Below, one piece after another: positions 8,811-16,355 of a stretch of DNA of 64,000 nucleotides. The translations under genes were made by a program, and so were the position numbers. Each line of letters begins with the position of its first letter. The first letter of the stretch is position 1. The notes beneath the pieces are model-generated. The model did no database searches, had not been told where the DNA came from, and saw nothing but the letters and a program-made list of their open reading frames with translations. Source of the DNA: Schlegelella_A sp036263655 (lineage in GTDB: Bacteria; Pseudomonadota; Gammaproteobacteria; Burkholderiales; Burkholderiaceae_C); the NCBI GenBank assembly GCA_036263655.1, contig DATAGP010000051.1, positions 1 through 64,000 of the forward strand, given 5' to 3'.

Positions 8811-8855
8811 GCGCGGCCACCAGCAAGCGGCGCGCCAAAGCTCCGCCCGACCTTG

Positions 8856-10226
8856 TCAGGTGGGCATCCCGGGACCGGACGCAGGCGCGCTTCTGGGTTC
8901 GTCAGGCACGCGCAGGGCGCCGAGACCGCGCCACGCCGCCCAGCCGGTGACGATGACGATCAGCAGGCCGATGCTGAAGATCGGCAGCCACTCGGCGGCG
9001 AGATCGGACGCCTTCCACAGACTCTCCATCCGGTCCGTCAACCAGTGCAAGGCGACGTGCCCGGCGAACAGGCCGACGATGATCGCGATGGCGCGGTCGG
9101 AGTCCGGCACCCGGCGGCGCAGCAGCATGACCGCGGGCAGCACCGTCGCGAGCACGAGCAGCTGCCCGCCTTCGATGCCGATGTTGAAGGCCAGGAGCGA
9201 CACGAGGAGGCTCGATCCCGCGAACTGGAGCTGCGACTGCAGCATCGCCGCGAAGCCGAACCCGTGCACCAGCCCGAACAGCCCGCTGGTGACCCAGCGA
9301 CGCTGCAGCTTCGGGCGAAGCACGTTCTCGATCGCCATGAACAGGATCGAGGCGGCGATGAGCACTTCGACCAGGGGCGCGAACCACGCGCCCGCGGGCG
9401 TGAAACCGTAGGCCGCGGCGATGAGGGTCACGGAGTGGCCGACGGCGAAGGCGGTCACGACGCCGACGAGGTAGCCGTCGAGGCGGCGGAAGGGAAGGAT
9501 GAGACAGACCAGGAAGAGCAGGTGATCCGGACCCAGCACGACGTGCTGGAACCCGGAGGCGACGAAGGTGGCCGCTGCCTGGTACCAGCGTGGATCGAGG
9601 ACCACGGGGCCCCGGCCCGTGCTCAGGTCGTAGGCGCGCTCGCGCCCGTCGGCAGTGAGGAAGCGAAGGTCGAGCTTCAGCCGGTCGCGCAGCCCCGGGG
9701 CGACGCGGAAATCGAGCGAGAAGGCCGAGTTCGGGGACTCGATCGGGTACTCGAGATGCGCGTCGAAGTAGCCCTGGTTCCAGAACACGTACTCGGTGGG
9801 CGCGAGCCGGGGCCCGCGAAGGAGCGCCAGTGCACCGGCGTAACTCCCGAACGACGTGTCCGAGGGCAGGGAGATGCGGGCCGAGCTGGCGGCCAGGGCG
9901 AGCGGCCGGTCGTTCTCGAGCCAGCGGATGTCCTTGTCGGCGGCTCGCACCGCACGCGCCAGCCCTTCGTCGATGTTGGCGAGCGCGAGATAGCCGGGCC
10001 CCTGCTTCGGCAGGTCGACGTTCAGCAGCAGGCTGAGAGGGATGCGCAGGAGAACGTGCAGTCGGTCGCGCTCGACCTTCGCGAACGCGTGCACCCGCGT
10101 CTCGCCGGGGATGTCGTGGCCCCACGCCGGAAGCAGCGCGAGCAGCAGGACGAGCGCGACAAGGGCGCGACGCCAGTGCGTCGCGCCCTCGCCACGGCTC
10201 GGCGGTGCGCTCGCCGCCGCCGTCAC
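8856..10226 (-). CDS. HupE/UreJ-like membrane protein with an N-terminal extracytoplasmic domain
   Basis: A signal anchor (RRALVALVLLLALLPAWG) is followed by an extracytoplasmic domain of ~220 residues and then 6-7 transmembrane helices. The second part carries HupE/UreJ signatures: HVVLGPDHLLFLVCL, FAVGHSVTLI, LVEVLIAASI, GLVHGFGFAAM and FNIGIEGGQL. HupE/UreJ proteins are proposed nickel or cobalt permeases, but long forms outside hydrogenase or urease loci are of unknown use. The 456-residue GTG-started frame overlaps the stop of the upstream beta-propeller gene by 4 bases (GTGA), so the two are co-translated. No hydrogenase or urease gene is nearby. Confidence 0.8.
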   Translation of the reverse strand: MTAAASAPPSRGEGATHWRRALVALVLLLALLPAWGHDIPGETRVHAFAKVERDRLHVLLRIPLSLLLNVDLPKQGPGYLALANIDEGLARAVRAADKDIRWLENDRPLALAASSARISLPSDTSFGSYAGALALLRGPRLAPTEYVFWNQGYFDAHLEYPIESPNSAFSLDFRVAPGLRDRLKLDLRFLTADGRERAYDLSTGRGPVVLDPRWYQAAATFVASGFQHVVLGPDHLLFLVCLILPFRRLDGYLVGVVTAFAVGHSVTLIAAAYGFTPAGAWFAPLVEVLIAASILFMAIENVLRPKLQRRWVTSGLFGLVHGFGFAAMLQSQLQFAGSSLLVSLLAFNIGIEGGQLLVLATVLPAVMLLRRRVPDSDRAIAIIVGLFAGHVALHWLTDRMESLWKASDLAAEWLPIFSIGLLIVIVTGWAAWRGLGALRVPDEPRSAPASGPGMPT

Positions 10227-11497
10227 CGGCGACGCTCGGGAACGAACTTCTGGGCTCGCTTGCCGGTGTCGACCTCGGCGGTGTAGATGTTGCCCTTCGA
10301 GTCGACCGCGAGGTTGTGGATCCAGTGGAACTGGCCGGCGTAGCGGCCATGACGGCCGAAGGTGTCGGCGATCAGGCCCGACAGCCGCTCCAGGGTCCAG
10401 ATCTTGTTGTTCTCGCCGTCGGCGTTGTAGAGCCAGCGCTGGCGGTTGTCGGGCGAGACGTCGACGTCCCAGGCGGCGCCGTTGCCCAGCGTCGCGCGAT
10501 CGAGGAACATCTCCTTCACGAAGACGCCGTTCTTCTGGAAGACCTGGATGCGGTTGTTGACCCTGTCGCACACGTAGACGTATCCGTCGTTCGTTATGCG
10601 CACGCAGTGGACCGGATTGCGGAACTCGGGAGCCGGCTGGCTTCCAGGAACGTACGGCCCCGGGTTCGCGTCGCTGACGGGCCTATTGATATTGCCGTAG
10701 GCGCCCCAGTGCCGCTTGTACTGCCCCGTCTGGCCGTCGACGACCAGCACGCGCTTGTTCTGGTAGCCGTCGGCGATGTAGGCCTCGTTGTTGGTGGGAT
10801 CGACCTCGATGTCCGCCGGCTGGCCGAGCAGCGGCGTGCCGTTCAGCCCTCCCGTCGTTGCATTGCTGCCGCCGGTGAGCCCGGCCTTCCCGACCTGCAG
10901 CAGGAAGGTCCCGTCGCGGGTGAACTTGAGCACCTGATGGTTGCCGGCGCCGTTCCCGGCGATCCACACGTTGTCGTTGTGGTCCACGAAGATGCCGTGC
11001 TCGTTGGTCGGCCACTCGCACCCGATCGCGGGCGTGCAGCGGCTGGTGAGGAAGCCGGGATCGGCCGTCCCGCCCCAGGCGCGCAGCAGGTTGCCGCGCG
11101 CATCGAACTGCATCACCGACGGCGCCGGAACGCAGCACTCCGACCGCGGCGGGTTCTGGGCCGCGCCTGCTTCGTCGGGCGTCAGCGAGCCCGGGCGCTG
11201 GATGAGCCAGATGTTGTCCTGGCGGTCGACCGCGATGCCCGCCACCTGGCCGAACAGCCACTGGTTGGGCAGCGGCTTGGGCCACTCGTGATCCACCTTG
11301 AACTCGGGTGCGTCGCGATGGCGGGGCCGGTTGTTGTTGCGACCGTCGCGACCGTCGTTCTGGAAGCCCTGTCCGAAGCCGCCCTGGAATGCCTGACCGA
11401 AGTTGCCCTGGAATCCCTGCGCCTGGGCGCCGAGTCCGACCATGTAGAGGAAGGCGGCGAGCGCCGCCCCCAAGTACCACCTGCTTCGCGTGTCCAC
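10223..11497 (-). CDS. Secreted NHL-repeat beta-propeller protein
   Basis: This 424-residue exported protein has a signal peptide (about residues 1-28, ending GLGAQAQ), then a Gln/Gly/Phe-rich linker with repeated GFG/QGF units, then NHL-type blades. Blade signatures include VAGIAVDRQDNIWL, HGIFVDHNDNVWIAG, ADIEVDPTNNEAYIADGY, CVRITNDGYVYVCDR and HNLAVDSKGNIYTAE. NHL propellers bind ligands or act as peptidyl-amidating lyase-like enzymes; none can be chosen here. The GTG at 11497 is preferred because GGAGG lies 8 bases before it. An in-frame ATG at 11512 overlaps that ribosome site. It is translationally coupled to the HupE-like gene. Confidence 0.78.
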   Translation of the reverse strand: MDTRSRWYLGAALAAFLYMVGLGAQAQGFQGNFGQAFQGGFGQGFQNDGRDGRNNNRPRHRDAPEFKVDHEWPKPLPNQWLFGQVAGIAVDRQDNIWLIQRPGSLTPDEAGAAQNPPRSECCVPAPSVMQFDARGNLLRAWGGTADPGFLTSRCTPAIGCEWPTNEHGIFVDHNDNVWIAGNGAGNHQVLKFTRDGTFLLQVGKAGLTGGSNATTGGLNGTPLLGQPADIEVDPTNNEAYIADGYQNKRVLVVDGQTGQYKRHWGAYGNINRPVSDANPGPYVPGSQPAPEFRNPVHCVRITNDGYVYVCDRVNNRIQVFQKNGVFVKEMFLDRATLGNGAAWDVDVSPDNRQRWLYNADGENNKIWTLERLSGLIADTFGRHGRYAGQFHWIHNLAVDSKGNIYTAEVDTGKRAQKFVPERRR

Positions 11498-11660
11498 GTG
11501 TGTCTCCTCCATGCGAGATGTGCGGACTGGTACCCGGCACCACGTCGCGACCCTCCGCCAAAACATGATCGGATGCCGAAACGGCGTTGGCAACTCTCGA
11601 AGTCAAAACCTCGAAGTCATCGCAGGAACATCCATTGCCGAACGCGCGCTCGGCGCGTTT

Positions 11661-12086
11661 TCAGGACGACGAGGACGCGCCCGACTCGAATGCCCGTCGT
11701 CGCGCGAGACGCGCGTGCTGCGCCGCGATCCGCGCGCCGCGGACCGCGGTCAGCAGCGCCGCGCCGTCGCCGGTGCCGAGGACCTGGCGCGCCTGCTCCA
11801 GCTCCGCAGGCCCCCGCACGTAGGCCCGACCCCAGTCGTCTCGCGCGACGTAGCCGGTCTCGACGAGCCAGCGCCGCAACTCGACGTGATCGGTCCGCAG
11901 CATCGCGCCGGCATCGGCAAGCCAGTCGATCAGGCGTCGGTTCACCTCGTCCTCGCGCAGCACGCGCTGCGGCTCGAGCGCCCACGACGCGAGGGCGAGC
12001 ACGAGCGCACGATCCGGCTCGCTCAGAAGGCCGAGATGGAGGCCGCTCTTCAGCACCAGCGACTCGAGTCCGGGAGGCAGCTGCAT
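11661..12086 (-). CDS. DUF2087 domain protein
   Basis: This is a 141-residue soluble protein. From about residue 22 it matches the DUF2087 pattern, usually found behind an ArsR-type helix-turn-helix: EPDRALVLALASWALEP, then EDEVNRRLIDW, then HVELRRWLVETGYVAR and an aromatic WGRAYVR end. No recognisable N-terminal DNA-binding domain is present, so this is the domain alone with a short Ala/Arg-rich tail. It is divergent from the TRIC gene, with only 57 bp between starts, so they probably share a control region. Function is unknown. Confidence 0.7.
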   Translation of the reverse strand: MQLPPGLESLVLKSGLHLGLLSEPDRALVLALASWALEPQRVLREDEVNRRLIDWLADAGAMLRTDHVELRRWLVETGYVARDDWGRAYVRGPAELEQARQVLGTGDGAALLTAVRGARIAAQHARLARRRAFESGASSSS

Positions 12087-12143
12087 CGAGCGAGTGTGCC
12101 AAATCGCAGCGCTTGCCCATGCGCCAGCGGACACAATCCCGCC

Positions 12144-12794
12144 GTGTCGAACGCTCCGCTGCTTTCTTGGCTGCAGACCGCGGTCGAGGCCGGCGCGACG
12201 CTGGCCTTCGCGATCTCGGGGCTCCTCGAGGGCGCGCGCAAGCGGCTCGACGCCGTCGGCGTCTGCCTCGTCGCGGGCCTCGCGGCCTTCGGCGGCGGCA
12301 CCCTGCGCGACCTGCTCCTCGATCGCCGGCCGTTCTTCTGGGTCGTGCACTGGCAGTGGCTGTGGGCGCTGCTGGCGCTCTGCATCGTCGCGATGTTCTT
12401 CCTGCGCGCCCGTCACTTCGCGCTGACGCAGCGCGCCATGCAGTGGCCCGATGCGCTCGGCCTCGGCCTCTTCAGCGCCAGCGGCACGCAGCTCGCGCTG
12501 GCCCAGGAGCTGCCCGGCATCGTCGCCGTGCTGATGGGCGTCGTGACGGCGACCTTCGGCGGCGTGTTGCGCGACATCGTCTGCAACGAGATCCCGACCG
12601 CCCTGCGCGATCACCGGCCCTACGCGATCTGCGCCTTCGTCGGCGGCTGGGCGCTGATCGTCGCCCAGCACGGCGGCGTGGCACCCGGCTGGAGCCTGGT
12701 CCTCGGCGCGGCGACCGCCGCCGGCCTGCGCGTGCTGGCGCTCGTCACGGATTACACGCTGCCGCGCTGGTCCTCCGGCAGCGATGCCGAGTGA
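12144..12794 (+). CDS. TRIC (trimeric intracellular cation) channel family protein, UPF0126/YadS type
   Basis: This 216-residue membrane protein has seven predicted helices in two repeats. Each repeat carries the family glycine motif: FGGGTLRDLLLDRRPFFW and TFGGVLRDIVCNEIP. Prokaryotic TRIC proteins form trimeric monovalent-cation channels, and their physiological role in bacteria is poorly known. The start is GTG at 12144, chosen because the following residues enter the first helix directly. Divergent from the DUF2087 gene. Confidence 0.88.
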   Translation: MSNAPLLSWLQTAVEAGATLAFAISGLLEGARKRLDAVGVCLVAGLAAFGGGTLRDLLLDRRPFFWVVHWQWLWALLALCIVAMFFLRARHFALTQRAMQWPDALGLGLFSASGTQLALAQELPGIVAVLMGVVTATFGGVLRDIVCNEIPTALRDHRPYAICAFVGGWALIVAQHGGVAPGWSLVLGAATAAGLRVLALVTDYTLPRWSSGSDAE

Positions 12795-12858
12795 CGAAGG
12801 CCGGGTCCCGGACGTCGCTGTCCCTCCGTGGGCCATCGGCGCGATCGCGCCGGCCGGA

Positions 12859-14088
12859 TCAGGCGACCGGCGACTCGACGTGCTCCGGCCGCACCCCCAG
12901 GCCGAGCACCCGCGCGAACAGGCGCTGCAGCGGCGGCAGCGCACTCACCACGCGCAGCGGCAGCGGCACCTCGAGCGCGGCGTTCTCGCCGGTGACCACG
13001 ACCGGCGCCAGCACGTTGCTCTGGATCTGCACCTGCAGCGCCTGCGTGACCCGGGTCGGGAACAGCCTGCGCCGTCGCACCGCCTCCAGGTCCTCGTCGC
13101 CGAGCGAGCGGTTGCGCAGCTTCACGGCGAGCAGGTTGGCGGTGGCGACCGCATCCTGGATGGCCAGGTTGATGCCGACGCCGCCCACCGGCGACATCGC
13201 GTGCGCCGCGTCGCCGATGCAGAGCAGCCCCGGCCGGGACCAGCGCGTGAGCCGGTCGACGCTGACCGAGAGCAGCTTGACGTCGTCCCACGAGGCGATG
13301 TCGCGGACGTGCGCGGCGAGCACCGGCGCGGCACGCGCCACGTCGGCGCGGAACGCCTCGATGCCGCGGCTCTGCAGGACCTCGGCGCCGCCCTTGGCGA
13401 TGACGAAGGCGCATTGCCAGTAGTCGCCGCGGTCGAGGGTGACGACGAAGCGGCCCGTCGTGACGCGGGCCAGCGTGTCGTCGAAGACGTCGGGGTCGCG
13501 CGTGACCCGGAACCACAGCACGTCGATCGGTGCGCCGATGTCCTCGAGCGGCAGTCCGGCGGCGGCGCGGAGCACCGAGTGGCGGCCGTCGCAGGCGACC
13601 GTCAGCGGCGCGAGCACCTCGAACGGTCCGTTCTCGTCGCTTGCTCGGACGCCGGCGACGCGGCCGCCCTCGTGGAGCAGCGACTCGACCGTCGAGCGCA
13701 TGCGGACGCTGAAGGCCGGCAGCGGCCGGCCGACGTCGCCGATGAAGTCGAGGAAGTCCCACTGCGGCATGAAGGCGATGAAGGCATAGCGCTCGGGCAG
13801 GCCGCCGAAATCGGCGAGACGGAGCGGCACATCGCCGAACAGGCCGCCGACGCGGCGCAGCTTCTGGTGCGGCAGCTTGAGGAATTCGTCGAGCAGCCCG
13901 AGCTCGTCCATCACGCGCAGGGTCGACGGGTGGACGGTGTCGCCGCGGAAGTCGCGCAGGAAGTCGGCGTGCTTCTCCAGGACGACGGTCTCGACGCCGG
14001 CGCGCGCCAGCAAGAGGCCCAGCATCATGCCGGCCGGCCCGCCGCCGGCGATGCAGCACTGCGCGCTCAGCGTCCGCTCAGCGGGCAT
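12859..14088 (-). CDS. FAD-dependent monooxygenase, UbiH/PHBH-like class A
   Basis: This 409-residue flavoprotein of the p-hydroxybenzoate hydroxylase fold has the dinucleotide motif CIAGGGPAGMMLG at residues ~12-24, the DG motif VACDGRHSVLR, and the flavin GD motif CIGDAAHAMSPVGGVGINLA. The substrate could be a phenolic or polyketide-like aromatic. Ubiquinone hydroxylases have the same layout, but the sequence is closer to generic FAD monooxygenases. The upstream lipoprotein gene ends 4 bases before this ATG, so both are probably one transcript. Confidence 0.85.
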   Translation of the reverse strand: MPAERTLSAQCCIAGGGPAGMMLGLLLARAGVETVVLEKHADFLRDFRGDTVHPSTLRVMDELGLLDEFLKLPHQKLRRVGGLFGDVPLRLADFGGLPERYAFIAFMPQWDFLDFIGDVGRPLPAFSVRMRSTVESLLHEGGRVAGVRASDENGPFEVLAPLTVACDGRHSVLRAAAGLPLEDIGAPIDVLWFRVTRDPDVFDDTLARVTTGRFVVTLDRGDYWQCAFVIAKGGAEVLQSRGIEAFRADVARAAPVLAAHVRDIASWDDVKLLSVSVDRLTRWSRPGLLCIGDAAHAMSPVGGVGINLAIQDAVATANLLAVKLRNRSLGDEDLEAVRRRRLFPTRVTQALQVQIQSNVLAPVVVTGENAALEVPLPLRVVSALPPLQRLFARVLGLGVRPEHVESPVA

Positions 14089-14092
14089 CGGA

Positions 14093-14779
14093 TCAGGGCC
14101 GCGCTTCCCGCTCCTGGCGGGTCGCGGCGGTGCGCAGCCTGCGCTCGTGCGTGGCCAGCTCGCGGAACGACACGATGGCCCGGCCGCGATAAGCCGCGTA
14201 GTCGGCGATGAACGCCTGCGTCGTCTCGTACGGCCCGGCGATGTGTCCGGGCCGCTTCGAGTCGGCGAAGAACCACAGCTTGCCGTCGCGGCGGAAGCTC
14301 GCCAGCCAGTGCCGGCGCAGCGTGTTGCCGGCGATGGTCACCGGCGCGAACTCGATCATGAGGAACGAGGGAGCGCTGCCCGGGTCGATGCGACGCAGGG
14401 TGTCGACGGCGAAGCGCGAGAGGTCGACGCAGACGCCACTCGGCGCGGCGAAGAACGCGTCGGCCGGCGGGATCGGCAGCGAGCCGTTGCGGCTTCGCTG
14501 CGTCTCGGAGAGGAGCATGGCGCGCGCCATGCTGTACTCGAAGCGGGCGCCGATCCAGGCGTTCACGTCCTCGGCCGTCCGCCAGGCCTGCAGCGCGTCG
14601 GCGTACGACGCCGGCTCGTCCGCTGCCGGCGCCGTCGAGGCCCGACGGAGCTCCGGCGCGTCGGAGGCGGGGTCGGCACGCTCGGGCAGGCCGGCGCACG
14701 CGGCGAGCAGGCCGGCGACGACGACCACGGCGCCGGCTTTCGAGAAGGCCCGTGCGAGGCGCGATGAAAGAAGAGCCAT
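14093..14779 (-). CDS. Lipoprotein with transglutaminase-like features
   Basis: This 228-residue protein has a clear lipoprotein signal: hydrophobic AGAVVVVAGLLAACAG with the lipobox LAAC. The mature part contains APSGVCVDLSRF, RRHWLASFRRDGKLWFFADSKRPG and Ala-rich linkers. The Cys, His and Asp in that order resemble a transglutaminase-type catalytic triad (inference from spacing and context residues). It would be anchored to the outer or inner membrane on the periplasmic side. It is cotranscribed with the downstream FAD monooxygenase (4-bp gap). I do not recognise a named family member. Confidence 0.65.
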   Translation of the reverse strand: MALLSSRLARAFSKAGAVVVVAGLLAACAGLPERADPASDAPELRRASTAPAADEPASYADALQAWRTAEDVNAWIGARFEYSMARAMLLSETQRSRNGSLPIPPADAFFAAPSGVCVDLSRFAVDTLRRIDPGSAPSFLMIEFAPVTIAGNTLRRHWLASFRRDGKLWFFADSKRPGHIAGPYETTQAFIADYAAYRGRAIVSFRELATHERRLRTAATRQEREARP

Positions 14780-14820
14780 GTCGCAGGGAACGCAGGTTGA
14801 GTTCGCCCGATTGTCGGCGC

Positions 14821-15387
14821 TCAGCGACCGCTCGGCCTGAGCGGCTTGCTGAGGTAGCGCGAGCCGGCGAGCACGAAGCGCCAGGGCACGTCGCGCGACT
14901 TGCTGATGCCGATCCGCACGCCCTCGGCGACGGTCACCGACCCAGGGCCGCGCGGCACGACGCGGAACGGCTTGCGGTCGAGACGGCAGCCGTTGTGCTC
15001 GCGGGTCACGCCGAGCGCCTGGCACACGCGGCCGGGACCGGAGCAGAGCAGGCGCTCGTCGACCACGCCGCGTCGCTCGCGCATGCGCTCGAGGCCGGCG
15101 ACGGGCTGCAGCGCGCGCAGCAGCACCCCGGCGCCGTGCCCCGCCGGCATGCAGACGAAGTTCAGGCACCAGTGGATGCCGTAGGAGCGGTACACGTAGG
15201 CCCGTCCGGGCGGCCCGAACATCGCGGCATTGCGCGCGGTGTGGCCGGAAAAGCTGTGCGACGCGGGATCGGACTGGTCGTAGGCCTCGGTCTCGACGAT
15301 GACGCCGCCGACGCCGTCGACGAAGACGCTGGCGCCGATCAGGGCGCGCGCGACCTCGGCGGCCGGAGCGCTGAAATCGAGACGCAT
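14821..15387 (-). CDS. mpg: DNA-3-methyladenine glycosylase (AAG/Mpg family)
   Basis: This 188-residue base-excision repair enzyme of the mammalian AAG type has VARALIGASVFV at the start, the catalytic Glu in VETEAYDQSDPASH, FGPPGRAYVYRSYGIHWCLN, the GPGRVCQALGV segment and RIGISKSRDVPWRF near the end. It removes alkylated purines such as 3-methyladenine. The ATG at 15387 fits the family N-terminus; a longer frame to 15423 adds an unconserved Arg-rich stretch. Appears to be a single gene, divergent from psd. Confidence 0.9.
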   Translation of the reverse strand: MRLDFSAPAAEVARALIGASVFVDGVGGVIVETEAYDQSDPASHSFSGHTARNAAMFGPPGRAYVYRSYGIHWCLNFVCMPAGHGAGVLLRALQPVAGLERMRERRGVVDERLLCSGPGRVCQALGVTREHNGCRLDRKPFRVVPRGPGSVTVAEGVRIGISKSRDVPWRFVLAGSRYLSKPLRPSGR

Positions 15388-15448
15388 CGGTCGAGGATAC
15401 GAGAGCGCTCGGCGGCGCTGCATCGAGCTCGTGCGCAGGGTGCGCCGA

Positions 15449-15454
15449 TAGAAT
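15449..15454 (+). promoter_or_regulatory. psd: Candidate -10 element (TAGAAT) for psd
   Basis: TAGAAT followed by CCG lies 28 bases before the GTG of psd. No good -35 hexamer is visible at 16-18 bp upstream. The same TAGAATCCG string occurs before rfbB. Confidence 0.4.
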
Positions 15455-15482
15455 CCGCGCCTCTCGCCGCACCGCCCCGACC

Positions 15483-16355
15483 GTGTCCGACCGCCGCAAG
15501 GTCCTGCCCCAGTACGTGCTGCCCAAGCGCGGCCTCACCGCCTTCGCCGGCCGGGTCGCGTCGCGCGAGCGCGGCATGACGACGACGCGCCTGGTGCGCT
15601 GGTTCGTCGGCAAGTACGGCGTCGACATGGGCGAGGCCGCCGTCGCCGACGTCGCCGCCTACGCCAGCTTCAACGACTTCTTCACCCGCGCGCTCAGGCC
15701 CGGCGTGCGGCCGATCGCCGATGCCGACCTGATCTGCCCGGTCGACGGCACGATCAGCCAGTTCGGCCGCATCGAGCAGGACCAGATCCTCCAGGCCAAG
15801 GGCCACCGCTACTCGACGACCGCGCTCGTCGGCGGCGACAAGGTGCTGGCCCAGCGGTATCACGACGGCAGCTTCGCGACGCTCTACCTGAGCCCGAAGG
15901 ACTATCACCGCATCCACATGCCCTGCGACGGCACGCTGACGCGGATGATCCACGTGCCCGGCGCGCTGTTCTCCGTGAACCCGGTCACCGCGCGCGGCGT
16001 GCCCGGCCTCTTCGCGCGCAACGAGCGGGTGGTCTGCGTCTTCGACTCGGCGAGCGTCGGCAGCTTCGTGCTCACCCTCGTCGGCGCGACCATCGTCGGC
16101 AGCATGGCGACGGTGTGGCACGGGCCGGTGAACGCGACGCGCGTGCCGCGGGTCCGCGAGTGGAGCTACGGCGACGGCAGCATCCGTCTCGCCAAGGGCG
16201 AGGAGATGGGGCGCTTCATGCTCGGCTCCACGGTCGTGCTGCTCTTCCCGCAGGGCGACCTGGCCTTCAATCCGGAATGGGCGCCGGGCCGGGCGATCCG
16301 GCTCGGCGAGGCGATGGCCGACCTGCCCCGGCCGACCGCCGCGGCGAAGGCCTAG
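15483..16355 (+). CDS. psd: Phosphatidylserine decarboxylase proenzyme
   Basis: This 290-residue pyruvoyl enzyme makes phosphatidylethanolamine at the inner membrane. Landmarks: NDFFTRALRPG, CPVDGTIS, the YLSPKDYHRIHMPCDG catalytic His stretch, and the self-cleavage motif LGSTVV near residue 250, whose Ser becomes the pyruvoyl group. Length fits the ~285-residue proteobacterial form. The start is GTG at 15483. Its stop overlaps the stop of the convergent MFS gene by 4 bases. Confidence 0.95.
   Translation: MSDRRKVLPQYVLPKRGLTAFAGRVASRERGMTTTRLVRWFVGKYGVDMGEAAVADVAAYASFNDFFTRALRPGVRPIADADLICPVDGTISQFGRIEQDQILQAKGHRYSTTALVGGDKVLAQRYHDGSFATLYLSPKDYHRIHMPCDGTLTRMIHVPGALFSVNPVTARGVPGLFARNERVVCVFDSASVGSFVLTLVGATIVGSMATVWHGPVNATRVPRVREWSYGDGSIRLAKGEEMGRFMLGSTVVLLFPQGDLAFNPEWAPGRAIRLGEAMADLPRPTAAAKA

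Noticed and set aside
7689..10286. 865-codon plus-strand frame over the transglutaminase and HupE genes
   Set aside because: Antisense shadow, rich in Arg/His/Gln/Asp, and it overlaps three genes with clear motifs.
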